A stretch of 64,000 nt of DNA from Urophycis tenuis (Eukaryota > Chordata > Actinopteri > Gadiformes > Phycidae), in contig JAXIVH010000014.1 of assembly GCA_036785325.1 (NCBI GenBank), positions 6,595,916 to 6,659,915 of the forward strand. The letters are read 5' to 3'. The first letter of the stretch is position 1, and every line of letters begins with the position of its first letter. This document shows, piece by piece, positions 45,921 through 59,100 of the stretch. Under the pieces are notes generated by a model. That model did no database searches, was not told the origin of the DNA, and saw nothing but the letters and a program-made list of their open reading frames with translations. A program made the position numbers and the translations under genes.

Positions 45921-48713
45921 GTGCGCACCCACCTCTAAAAGGCAGCGGTCTAGCCAGGCTGTCCAAGGCGTAAGGGTCCTTGTCAATGCTGTCCAGTTTG
46001 AACTGCGTGTCCGTCAGCCTGTGCAGAGTTTAAAACGTGTTAACTGCTGTGCATGCTTCGCGTTCCTCATGGTCAGTTTGGCTTCTCTCTCAGCAATCCA
46101 CTTTGTCGGGAACAGGAAAAAGGAGGCGACACTGAGTTTGGACAAGAATGGGTTTTATAAACTATGGCCTGGACTATTCAAAAGAAAAGTGGACATAAAG
46201 TAAACTAGACAGAAGACGTACTGGTATCCAGGGACAAGCACTTACAATGCCCATTCAAATGAAAAACGTGAATGGAGAGTAAACGAGTGAAGGACACTAT
46301 GCTTCACAATTCACTGTACTTCGGACAGCGTAGATGACACGACATTCACGCCACACTGTTCCCCCGTCGCAACGGAAAAAGGCTTGAGAGGCAGAAAGGC
46401 ATTGGCCCAAAATAAACACACTCGATGAATAACTAAAAACATCAGCACATCGTGGACACAAATGACGAACGGCGGCGACATACTTCTGTCTGAGCAGAGC
46501 GCTCTCTCTCCTGATGTCGGCCAGATCTCGCTCCGCCGCGCGTGCTGCCAACTGAGACGCAGACACAAGTATAAGTGATGCACACACACACACACGCACG
46601 CACGCACGCATGCAAGGACGGAGAGGGTTGTGGTACGGACCCAGTTGTTGTGCGCCTTCTTCTCGTGAGATGATATCTGAGTCTGGTAGGACTGCTTGGT
46701 CTTCTCCAGCTCCTCCTCCATGTTCTCCGCCTGCTGCCTGGGGGGAGGGGGGGGGGGGGGTGGTGACACAGCACTGGACGTTAGGGCTCAGGTGTTCACT
46801 TTGTACGCCAGGTAAAAACCAAAACGAAAAGCGTGACACATCAGTGGGAGCGTTTTTATACCACGGCTCCCGCGTGATTTATGACAGCACAATCAATCAC
46901 CACAATATTTACTATTTTACCTGTAGTTTTCTAGTTCCTCCATGGCCAGAGATATATTTTTATCTGCTTTGTTCAGCTTCTCCTCCTTCTGCAAGCGCTC
47001 CTTCTCCTCCACTGTTAAGAGTCTGAAGACACAAATGCACATAATATAGATAGAGACAGAATAACACACAGAATATCCACCAGTGAGCCCTTCCCATCTG
47101 CGAGAACAGTAGCTGTGTAGTGCAACACTCCCAATGTGTGTTTGTGCGTGTGTGCGCGTGTGCGCGTGCGTGCACCTGTGCAGCTTCAGCTCGTTCTCCT
47201 GGTACATTTCTGTCATGATCAGGAGTTTCTGCTGCAGCCGTTGGACCTGCGACAGCGTGTGGAGGAAATGAGTGACACTCTCAACACACTCTCAAGACAC
47301 AGTGGAGGTGCACCACATAGACAACACATTCAAGCAGTCTAGTTAGAAGTTCCTTGGACCTGTGAGGAACAACCACCAGATACCAAAGCTGTCCCATTCA
47401 AAGTTGGCCAACAAGGTGCTACCGAGGTGAGTGAGGCTAAAGGTGAATTCAAGCAGTCACCTGCTCCGTGTAATGCTCTGCCTGCGTCTGCAATGAAGAC
47501 TTCTCCACCTCCAGCCCCACGATGCCCTCTAGAAAAAGACAGACGCAGTGATAAGGAAACATGGAAAACACACTAAAACTTACATGTGAAGAAAAAAAAA
47601 TTCTTGCGATGGCATGTAGATGAGATGAGATAAGACTTTATTAATCCCCTCAAGGAAATTTAAGGAGTCTGATTGTTTGGGGTAGTGGGTAAGAGTTTTT
47701 AAATAATTGTGTGCAACTTTCCAATATGATCTTTGTAATTAGCTTTAGTTTCCAATAGTCGCCCAGGCAATTAAACTTGCAACCAACAACACCAAACACA
47801 TCATTGGTGGCATCTATTGGAAACAGAATATTATACTTGAAAGTTGAACAAAAAAAATCCTAAGAATCCTTTCCCACGACACCAACCAGGAGCGTGTTGC
47901 AATGGAGGATTGCCGCTTTCACCGTCAACGTGATGAAACACTTCTGTGCGAGACTCAAGTCTGACTCACGTTCCAGTTCTTCTTTAGCTTGGATCTCATC
48001 GTTCCACTTGGCAAACATCCTGTCCTTGTCTTCGTCCATCGACTTGAGGTCTGCATTCAGCTGCACACAAAACAAAATAAAAATCTAACTTTACAGTTCT
48101 TCAGAAATCCAAAACAATGTGTCTGCGTAGTTCGCAGGTGAATTGTGATCGATACCTTTGCAGCGTAAATGAGCTTCTGAACTTTCTGAAGGTGCCGCTC
48201 ATTCTCGTCCATGTTGGACCCGTCTCTCTCTTCATCTCCTTCCTGCTCCAGGTCAGAGTCCAGCGCTTTCATGCCCAGCAGACGATCTGTCAGGTACTGG
48301 TGGTGGGGGTGGTGGGGGTGGTGGTGGTGGTGGTGGTGGTGGTGGTGGTGGGGGTGGTGGTGGGGGTGGGGGTGGTGGTGGGGGTGGGGGTGGGGGTGGG
48401 GGTGGTGGTGGGGGTGGGGGTGGGGGTGGGGGTGGGGGTGGTGGTGGAGGTGGGGGTGGTGGGCAGCAGCACACAAGTGTTTATTTTCAACTTGGTCCAC
48501 ATTGGTTGGCAGATGCAGGTCTACGTAGTTCAAATATCTCGGTGGCGGCCATCGGCTAAGTAGGTCATCTAACTTGTTTTCCTTGCAGGAACAAATTGCC
48601 ACAGGTGGTGGTCCCGTGTGTGTGATGTGTCTTCCCTGACCAGGTCACACTACCTACCCTATGTGTGGATATAAACACAGACTCCGACCGAGTGCCCTCC
48701 CTACCCGATACCC

Positions 48714-48800
<87 letters not shown>

Positions 48801-50128
48801 CTTGATGCGATGGTCCTTGGTGTCTACGTCCTGCTGCATGGCTCTGTGGGCGACCTCGCACCTCCTCATCTCCTCCTCCAGCTCACTCACACGCTCCACC
48901 CAACCTTCCACCTGCTCGCTCAACTACACACGGTCGGGGGTGGGGGAGGAGAGAGAGAGAGAGAGAGTGGGAGTGGGGGGCGGACGATCAGATCTCAACG
49001 GTTACCATTCAACTAGGAAGTTGACTGGCTTCGAGTTGACCTCCGGGACGAGGATGGACCCCTCCTACCGGCGTGCGTCCTACCTGCGTGTTGCTCTCCT
49101 GCAGCAGTGTGTTCTCCTCCTCGGCCGTCTGCAGGTTCCTATGGAGCCTCTCGCTGTTCATGTTGTAGATCTTAAGGGTCGTCACAGCCTGCCAGCAGAA
49201 GACACACACAGAAGGTGGGTGGGAGCAGACACTGGAGGTGAGGAATATGGGGGGGGGGGGCTGTGTGATTGTGTGTGTGTGTGTGTAGGGGGGGGGGGGG
49301 GGGGGGGGGGTCTACCTCTTCTTCTTGGGCCTGGAGGTTCTTGGTTTCCTTTTCACAACCTTTAAAGTTTTCCTCCAGCTCGATTATCTGAAGGAATGGT
49401 GGCACGAAACACGAGCATTTAACATTCGTCTACTGCATATCGGTGCGCGCGTGTGTGTGTGTGTGTGTGTGTGGGTCCCTACCGTTCTCTCTTGCTGTAC
49501 ACTATGTTCTCTATGCATTTTCAGTTGCTCTTTCAGAACCTCCAAATCCCTCTCCAAGTCCTTGTTTGAACCCTCCAGCTGGCTGGCTTGGAGCTGAAGG
49601 AGGGAAAGAAACAAACAAAATGTGTATAAAAAGGTCCGGTCAAAGGCTTACAATGCTTAAACAATGTCAGGTATTTAATAAGTAATTATTTAAAGAACGT
49701 TTTCTTCATGGCAATAACAATGGCAATGACATAGACTCTACTTGTCAAACTAAGACTTCCCATTAGTAATGCCCTCACCAAAAAAGCTAATCTAGTGCCC
49801 AGCATAAATAAATAGGAGCTAAATACATCCACCAACCTAAACATGTACAGACACCAAATAAACATTGATGAAAGAGAAATGCACTTGCTTTTCAGCTTGA
49901 GAATGTGGTGACGCAAGCAACTTGCTTTTGAGACGCCATGTTTTTAACCACAATTACAAAATGCAGCGTTTCCTTTTGTGAGGTGAAAATGAACCGACAG
50001 CTCTTAACACACTTGGTTTGGATCAGACTCACCTCCAGCTGTTCTGCTTTTTCAGTTTGGGCCAAAACACCACTGTCTCTCAGCGCAGCCTCCAATTCAT
50101 CATACTGCAACACGCAACACGCACACGC

Positions 50129-50166
<38 letters not shown>

Positions 50167-53100
50167 TAAAGTCACAAGATTGAGCCCTTCCGGATTAGTA
50201 GGCGGGACTTCCGGAATAAAAAAAGAACTCCCAACAGTGTTCTGTCCCCTCCAGCTGGCTGTGTAATGGCGTGTCACCTGGCCGGATGGTGTGAGTGGGA
50301 GCATGGAGAGTAAGACTCTTGTAAACAAAGGGAGTCTCCAGCATTTCATATTTGTAGAACATATCAGTCCACCCAGATTTAAACCTGTCCTCTTTCAGAC
50401 TAGAAATTATTAACCTAAAGTCTGATTTGTGACACTATACTAGATCCATGATGCCCTGACTTCACTGTTATTCCGTACTTATTGTTTTTAATTTAATTTA
50501 ACTGTTTTCTTTGATTTTCCTTTCAACGGGCCTTGTCCAATACATTTCATTGTACAGTATCACTATAAGGGATGCTGCACATTTGACAATAAAGGACTTG
50601 AAACCATATCATGTTACCACAACAAAGCCATTGACCATTGTGGATGGCGACGTGTCAGCATGCAGCCAGTATGCCGTACATACCTCTGTCTGGACCTTGC
50701 TGACAGCCTCCAGGACTTTACACTTGTCATTCAGCAGATCTGCAATGTGCTTAGCCACACGCCTCTCTTTACCTGGACAGTGCAACACCACACACACACA
50801 CACACACACACAAAGTGGACGGCATTAGTTATTAAAGCATCTGACGAGGCACATCCGTGATTTTGTTTGGAGTAGCGCCGTTTAATTCATCTTAATCCAA
50901 ATGAAAACTGTTGTCACTTATTTTTCTGTGTGCTTTCTGACACCAGGTATAATTTGCATTAAACAAACTCCCGGAAGATGGGACAAACCAACCAATATGA
51001 TGCAACAAAAGCTTCCATTTTCATTTCGCTTCCATGTTTAAATCCTCTTATATATATACACACATGACTCCATCTTATATATATATATATATATATATGC
51101 AGCACGGACATTTGGCAAACAGAGCAAGTGAACCCAAACCCCAGGTACACAGAGACCGCCACTGGAGTGGTTTGTCGTTGACACTGTAAAGGTGACAACT
51201 ACTGTCTGCAGCAGTTAGAGAGGACGACACGTCTCTCGGTGACGGTGTGTAGTTATAACACTTGTAACACACCTTGTAAAACGATTATTTGACAAAGGCG
51301 TGGCTAGGTAGCTGTCAATCGAGCGTGATACGAACACTCCCACAGATGGAGCTGACGCGTAAAATTACCTTTTTATTTTAACAAACATTTTAATATCTAC
51401 GAACATTTACTCCTACTCAAATTGTGGTGTATTCACGATAAGGCACTTAATCTTTAGATCATGAATGTGTTCATTATATTTTGGACTGGTTGTCAGATGC
51501 TGTAATGATATGTATGGCCTCATGCAGCTTACCTCGATCCAGTCTACTCTTGACCTGGGTAAGTGGAGAAATAACACATGACACGTTAGCCAATTACACA
51601 ATTGATTGGATGTGGATGTAAGAGAGTATTGGGATTGGCAGTAGTGAATGCCATGTTTCTATATTGTTACATGTTTGTGTGTGTTTGTGTGTATGCACTC
51701 ACAGAACTGTAAAATCGACAGCTGAACATCAACATGGTGACCAGCCCCACCAGGCTTGTAATGATGACTGGTTCCCATGGCACTCCATAAAGTTCAGGCC
51801 CTGGTCTGATGGCATCAGGTAGCACCAATACCATCTAGAAGGGGTTTGGAAATCAGCATTGCTCGGTTCATTCATCCACACTTGCCGAGTTGTGTTTGGA
51901 TGGATAAATCGATAATGTGGTGGCGTATTGTGAGGCTTGCTGCTTAATTATTAATAACATAAAATTCAATTTAACTATAAAAAACCTATATATCGATTAA
52001 ACTAAAAACTATATTTCAGACAGATAGATACATATAAGTTATAATCACTCAATAATAGTTCAACTATACCACGACCATAAAATTGAGGAAACCAGTCCAG
52101 ACTATCAATGAAATGCAACATAAAAGGCAGAGGCCCACAATACGTGGAACGATGTAAAAATGTAAGATCAGGCAGAGGTTTACACATCACCTACATGTGA
52201 TTTAAATATATACATCATCTTTAAACAGTATCTCTCTCACACACTGACCCTGAAGACTAGCATCCATAACGGAGTGTTGCCATTATCAAGACACTGTCAC
52301 ACGTATCCATCAAACAGAACCAATAACAAACCCTGACAAACGTGACCTGTGTCGGCGTCAATATCGAGCCACGCCGGTTAATAACCTAAATGTGCATTCT
52401 GGATAACGTGCAGATAAGACCACAATCGCAGCCCCGACAGTACAATAGATACACAATGATAAGTTGTCAACAGCCAAGTTATACGTGTAAGCTAGCTTAG
52501 CTGTAGCTAACGAAAAAGTGCCACATACATCTTTCACTCTCTCCACGGCAATGCTGTAGTAGACCTCCGCCGCTGCTTGGAAGTCGGACTCTATGCCGGA
52601 CACTTTGTCGCCCACTGGCAGTTCCGCCATCTCCATGTTATTTCATTTGAGTTTATATTTGTATATATGTTCTGCCGGCAGTTATAAGACTGCTCAGCTG
52701 TCAGCCCGAACTAGCGGCAACGATGCAGCATCGCGTCGTCAACACAGAGATATTTAATGTTGACCCAATAGGGGGGGACATAACAGTATAAATCCTTTGC
52801 GTAACATTATCGCTTCACCAAATGAAGATATAATGTGTAGGTCAATAAATATACACTATTTCATGGCACATATATTCGCATATTTGAATAAATTAACTGT
52901 TATGTTTTCAAATAACGCCTGAATTGTTGACACCTCTCCCTTGTGATCAAATGGTTTGCTCCCGACGTCACCAATTACGGAACGCCACACTGGCAGAACG
53001 CAGCAGAAAGTGACACACATGCAAACAGGTGTAATCAAACAAGAAATATGATCTATTTTCCTTCAACGTGTCATCCCCCACCTAACCTTAAGGAATAGCT

Positions 53101-56100
53101 TACACAATGACTCACATTGAAATGATGATTATTTATCATACGTTACACCCAGTAGCTCAAACAAGCTCAAACGTCGCCGCACAGGCACACAGCTGACTTA
53201 GTTTTTTGGAGTTAGTTAGTTCCATGGACTCGACCTTACCACGTCTGATTCGTTTACATCCATGTAATACCAGAAACTAGCTCAAATGCCCCGCATGTCC
53301 CGTTAACTTTCTAGCTGAAAGTACGCGCCTGACTTAGTTATTAACAACAGTCGACACTTTGGGATCGGCTTCAAGGTGAGACTAGCCGTTCATGTGGCGT
53401 TTAAAGTGATAGAGCCTCAATAGTGGAGCCAAACCCACCTGCACAATGAGCTGTCTGAGCAGCTCCCACACCTCCAGGAAGTGAAGACAGGCATCTTCAG
53501 TGGAATGGTGAACATAATCCAGCCACTGCCACATTTCCCCTGTATTCAGCAACAGATGGGCATTAACAAATGTCACTTTAAAATAATATAATTTGATGAC
53601 ATGCCTATGCCATTCATGCTATTGTTCCGCCATTTCATTATTTTTGTATGTATCGTTAAACCAGGGCAATGCAAGGCCTTATTTCAGTATATTGTATTGT
53701 AAGTATATTGATATTTCCAAGAAAATTAATATTAGTTGTGCTGTAATTGTATTATATTCAATTATATCAAATTGAGCCTCATAGGGACATAGAACATAGG
53801 CAATCAACAAGTGAATTTATCTGATCCCACCCTTGTTTATTTCAATGATATTGTCGTTTTTAATCTAGTTGTTGTTGTTTGTTGTTGCCTTTCCATTCAC
53901 ATGTCCCATAATTCCTGTGTTCACATATACCTGAGAGTGTTGGTGTCTTTTCTGATGATGGTTTTGTCTTTCCTGGCTGGCCCTCTATGGCGGTCTGTTC
54001 ATCTTTTTCCCGAGATATACAGTGTGTGCCCATGCAGCTGTTGTCATCTGCACCAAAACAAAACCATGTTCAACATCGAACGGCGATCGACTAGAATGTC
54101 AGTGGAATGTCCGAAAAAAAGGGCAAGACTAGCATGGAGAGAATGTGAGGCAATGTAGATCTGAATACCTTCATGGTCTCGGTTACTGACATCTGATTGG
54201 CCGGTGCTGAGAATGACTTTAACTCTGGCCAACAGTGTTTGAAGTTTCTTCAGGCCAGTGAGCTCTCCTGTTTGTTCTGTATTGTCTTCCCTTTGTGCCA
54301 CTTTGCCAACATGATAGAGCAGGAGACTTTCCATATCATGGAGTATAGACAGGTCACTATCCACGTCTTCACCCACGCTTTCAGGATTGCTGAGGATAAA
54401 ATCCAGCCACTGCAGTTTGTGTCGACCGAAGACCTCAGTTAAAAGGGAAGTTTCCGCCACACTGAAATGGCCATGGAGCGCCTTGTGTTTTTTAGGAAAT
54501 GTCGATGTGCTTGCTTTAATCGTTACTTCTGAGGATGGACGTTGAGAGCGAGATTCAGCACTGGACTGGGTTCGGTACTGGGCAGCTGGCAAGGGGAGAG
54601 AGGTGTCCTGGTGTGGAGGCTCAGGTGTGTGTGAGGAGGCAGGGGTGTCTCGTACAACTCCCTCTCCGGGAGGTCGATCCTCGATAACATGTGGAACTTG
54701 TTTGGAGCTCAAAGAGCCCTCAGGCTGGGCAGTCTTCTCCGTAACACCACTGTCAGGATTTGGCTGCAAATATTGGCTTTTGGCACTAGGGGTTGGACTG
54801 AAGTAACTAAAGGCATTTGTCAACATACCAAATGCCCCACCTACACGTTCAGGCTTCACTGTATCTCTACTTTCAACTGTAGGGGTAGGTTCAATAGAAT
54901 CAATAAAAACAACCTGCTCGGAAAAAACTGCACCATTGTGTGAAGCTGAAATTGTACCGTCATCAGTGTTTGCAACCACGCTATCAGACTGTTCAGTTAT
55001 GCTTGCATCATAATTCTCAGAGTTTATATGTTTGTCTTCTTCTACAGTTGTTGTGCGCAGCTCTGTGACATCACTTTGTTGATCAGATGTGCTCATCTCA
55101 TCAGTGGGAGACTCAGGAGAGGCGGCTACGCCCAAAGACAGTTGGTCGTGATTTTCTGGTTGAAATTCCGTTGTGTGACCAGGAACTACATCATTAAAAG
55201 AGCTTTCCTCACCTGGAGTATCTAAATCCAAGTCTTTTTGCTCATCTATCTCCTTTGAATTGATGACTACGTCGTTACTGAGCCCAACGGGGCTCATCTC
55301 ATCCACATCGTCCTCTTCCTGCTTCACTATTCCTGTCTGACTAACAAACGATGGGTTGACTTTATCACCGGAGTCTAGCTCGCTCTCGGGTGGTCTCTTG
55401 AGGTGCTCACTGTTGTCGCTCCTATCGCTTTCATCTGATTTACTAGTCATGAAATCATGCTGCCCCTCCCTCTCCTGTTCTTCACTCAGTGTATCAATAT
55501 ACGAGTGTTTGCCCGCTTCTTTACTTTCCATGTGGTTCTCCTTCTCCTCCACGTACTCCCTCTTCATCTCAGATTCCACAAGAAGTGTTTCCTGGTTTTC
55601 GTGCCTAGAATTTGCTGACAGGTGACTGATGTCATCGTCAATGGACTCGGCCTCACCGGCCCCTGCAGCCTCTACATCTGTTGCCTTAACCGTGACCATG
55701 GAATCATCTGATGCTCCGTCTCTGTCAGGTTCATCCAGGGAAACCTTGTCCTGATTCAAACCTTCTGTGGCTGTCACTTTGCTTTCGCCCTCTCTGATCG
55801 AACTCAAATGGTTCTCAACGGGTGGATTCCCATCCTGTCTCTCTTTTTCTTCCCCCTTGGCTACGTTTTCATCCTCCTTGGTATCTTCTCCACTTTGCAT
55901 TGTCACCACTATTTCAGTATCGTCCTGTTGCCTTTCCTTTCCCTCCTCATTCCATTGAGTTTCAACTTGTGTCCCTTCCGTGATGTTTGCCGTGTTACGA
56001 AAAGGCGAATGCTCTGTGCCAAGGCCAGTGTCACCAGTCGTATTTTCCACAGCTGTAGATTTGGGATCTTCTGCATTCTCAAATAGAGACACTGACAGCT

Positions 56101-59100
56101 CAGCATCCTCATGAACATTTTCCCCATCACCTTCATGAACACTTTCCCCATCAAAGACCTCTTCAACAACAGTTTGAGCTTCTGTTAAAGGGAGTTCATC
56201 ATCAGTCTCTGCGCCTGTCTTAGAAATATCTAAAAGTACACTGTCTGTATCATTACCAATGCGTCCAGCACTCCCTGACATCGGTGGAGGACCAGGAGAT
56301 TGGTCTATGGTTTCCATATCAGTATACTGATTGACTAGTCCAGGCGTATGTATATCAGGAGAGGAAAGACTACGTTTGTTTTCCTCCTGAGACATGCCAG
56401 CCTCCTCAGAGCTTAGCTGACCAAGAGCTGTGCCAGTCTGCAGCTCTGCTGCTTGTTCTAGCGGAGTTGCAGCAGGACTAGAATGTGTCAGTGTCTCGTT
56501 CATTTCGGTTTCCTCCGTTGTTCTTGCAGCACTGTCAGATAAGGCCTGGTGATGGGAACTGTGGAGCTCTTTGGTTGCCAAGGTGTCGTGGAGTCCGTTG
56601 TCAGTTGCCTGAACTGTTTCTTTGCCATCTCCGTCATAACCGTTGTCACCTTGACCTTGTTGCATTTTGTCATGAAACTGTGTAGAAGCAGATATTTGGT
56701 CCCCTGCTATATTTATTTGTACTCCACCTGGATTGTACTTTCCCGTTACAGTTTCAGCCTCCTGATTATCGGCCTTGCCATCCACCACTGTTTCTACTGA
56801 CCCTTCATCGTTCTCACTTTCTGATGAGTATTGCGTTAAATCTGGATAATGTCCGTGCTTGGTTGGTGCAGAAACTTTCTCATCTGCCTGCTTTGTCTCT
56901 CTGCCCTTTTCATTGTCATCATCATCATTATCGTCATCGTCTTCTTCTTCTTCATTTACATTATCCAGTTGAGACGACTTGGTCTGGAGAGTTTTAACCT
57001 CATCAAGATTAGCTACCTCTGATTCATTATCTGTAATCACCATGCTGATACTATCTAAAACATCGTCAATAGCACTATCACCATTGAGTGGCAATGTGTC
57101 TCTCAATTCTGTCTTGATTTTACTTTCCTCTTGTCTTTGCTCAAGTGGAAAGTCACCAGTGTTGGACACACTATCCTCTTCATGGTTTATCCTGGCTGCT
57201 GGCATTTTAGTTTTGGTTTCAACTTCAGTCTCTCTGATTGTTTCGTTTTCACTGGGTTGTTGTTGGGGTGGTGGGCGTGGTGGTGGTGGTGGTGGTGGTG
57301 GTGGTGGTGGTGGTGGTGGTGATGGTGGTGGTGGTGGTGACAGACTGGTCTCCACATTGTGGATGTTTGTAGGCTCTTTCGTGTCCTGGTCATTTTGTGA
57401 TGGACTTGTCTCTGTACCTTGGAGTTCTGTATCCTTTTCCATGTCATCCTCTTTTTCTTTCAATCCACTTTCCACTGTGCTGTCACTTTTGTCTGCATTG
57501 TTACCAAAGCCCAAAACATCCCCAATCCCAATGTCATACCAGGATGGTGAAGGCTCCACATCCTTGTTAGTATTTTCAACTTCTTTGTCCGTCGTTTCCT
57601 CCGGGCCTGAATCCTGACGGTTGAGACCAAACCCAATTGTACTTGACAATGTATCTCCTAGCCAATCGAATGTCCCAGCAGCAGCCAACTCCTCCCCTGG
57701 TAATTGGTCTAGGTCAAGGGCCAACTTCCTACTCTTAAATGTCTCTTTCTTTTCCTCTTCCTCTACAATTTCACTTTCAGCTTTCACACTTTTTTCACCA
57801 TCCTCTGGTCTCTCGTTTCCATCACCGAGCCTGGAGTTCACAGTCGTGGACTCTTCATCCTGTCCCAGTGCGGTTTCAGCAATTTCCCCCTGTCCACCAT
57901 ATCCCAGCCACTGCGTCACAGAGGATGCTAAAGAATTGTCCGCTTCCTCCGCCTTTGCCTCCTGCTCTACTTCATCTGGGATGTTCTCCGTGTCTGCATG
58001 CTCTGACCCTGGTTGCATACCTAGGAGTCCTGTCACTGTTGAACCAAACCAGGAGGAGGATGATGATGATGAGGAAGAAGAGGGAGACCCACCTTGGTTG
58101 TTCGGCCCGTGCTCGTCTCCGCTGCCATCGCGGGGGTCCATACTCTCAAGGGTTCCGGCAGAGTCTTCTGTGTGTCCACTGGGTTCAGAGAGCGCGCCTT
58201 CATGGTTTGACTGAGAAGGATCTGGCGACGGTGAATAACTGCCATCGTCTTCGACTTCAGCGTCACGACCGCCATGGTGGGTTTCAGAGTTCCGGTTTCC
58301 CTGATAATTCTCATCAACATTGCCGTCATCTTCGTCCGTCTCCAGCTGGCTGGAGTCAATAGGATAGCCATTCTCGTCCAGACAGAAGAAGTCAAATTTC
58401 TAAATCAGAAGATTAAAAAGACAACTTCTATTCAATATATATCCTTGACTAATGTTAGAACAACGCAGATGAAATGCATTTGAGACATCACTTCCACATT
58501 CATTGCAGATCAGCTTCTCCTATTACGTTTCTGGTAATCATGCCGTGACACAGAATGTCCCAATAGTTAGACTGTGTGTTTATTATCTGATATAGATAGG
58601 ACATGACTACGCACCTGAGTTGGTACAACTTTTTCTGCAGTGGCATACACCTGCTCCTCCTTGACAGCATCTTTGGGAAAATATCCAAAGTGTTTGTCGA
58701 TCTGAAATAAAATGTACAGAAATACACTGATTTATTATTATAAGAATGTGTATAATTAGTAGTAGTAGTGGTGGTAGTGGTAGCGGTACAAGAAGTAGCA
58801 GTATTGTTATTATTGTTGTTCTAGTAGTACCCATATTGAATTAACATTGGGCAAGCTTAAAGAGTAAAATATAGAAATAGAGATACAAAGAGAAAAACGT
58901 TGGACGTACACTTCCTGCCCAGAGGTCCTCTCTCCTTCCAGTTAACTTATGGTAAACAAAAATGGTGTCTCCTCTTTTGAAGCTCAGGAAGCGGCAGTCC
59001 TTACCATGGTGGTCCTTAGTGGCCTGCACTCTGCACATATGGCCTACACACAGTCGATTACACATTGAGAGGTGAGGTCACAGTCCTGTGTCATAAGAGG

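Noticed and set aside
48211..48563. Poly-Pro, poly-His, poly-Trp and poly-Val frames
   Set aside because: All are readings of the (GGTGGTGGGGGT)n array; only 48296-48156 on the minus strand is a true exon.
57131..57450. Poly-Gly, poly-Trp and poly-His frames around the CCA array
   Set aside because: Shadows of the MIA2 exon 4 proline run, which is the frame consistent with splicing and homology.
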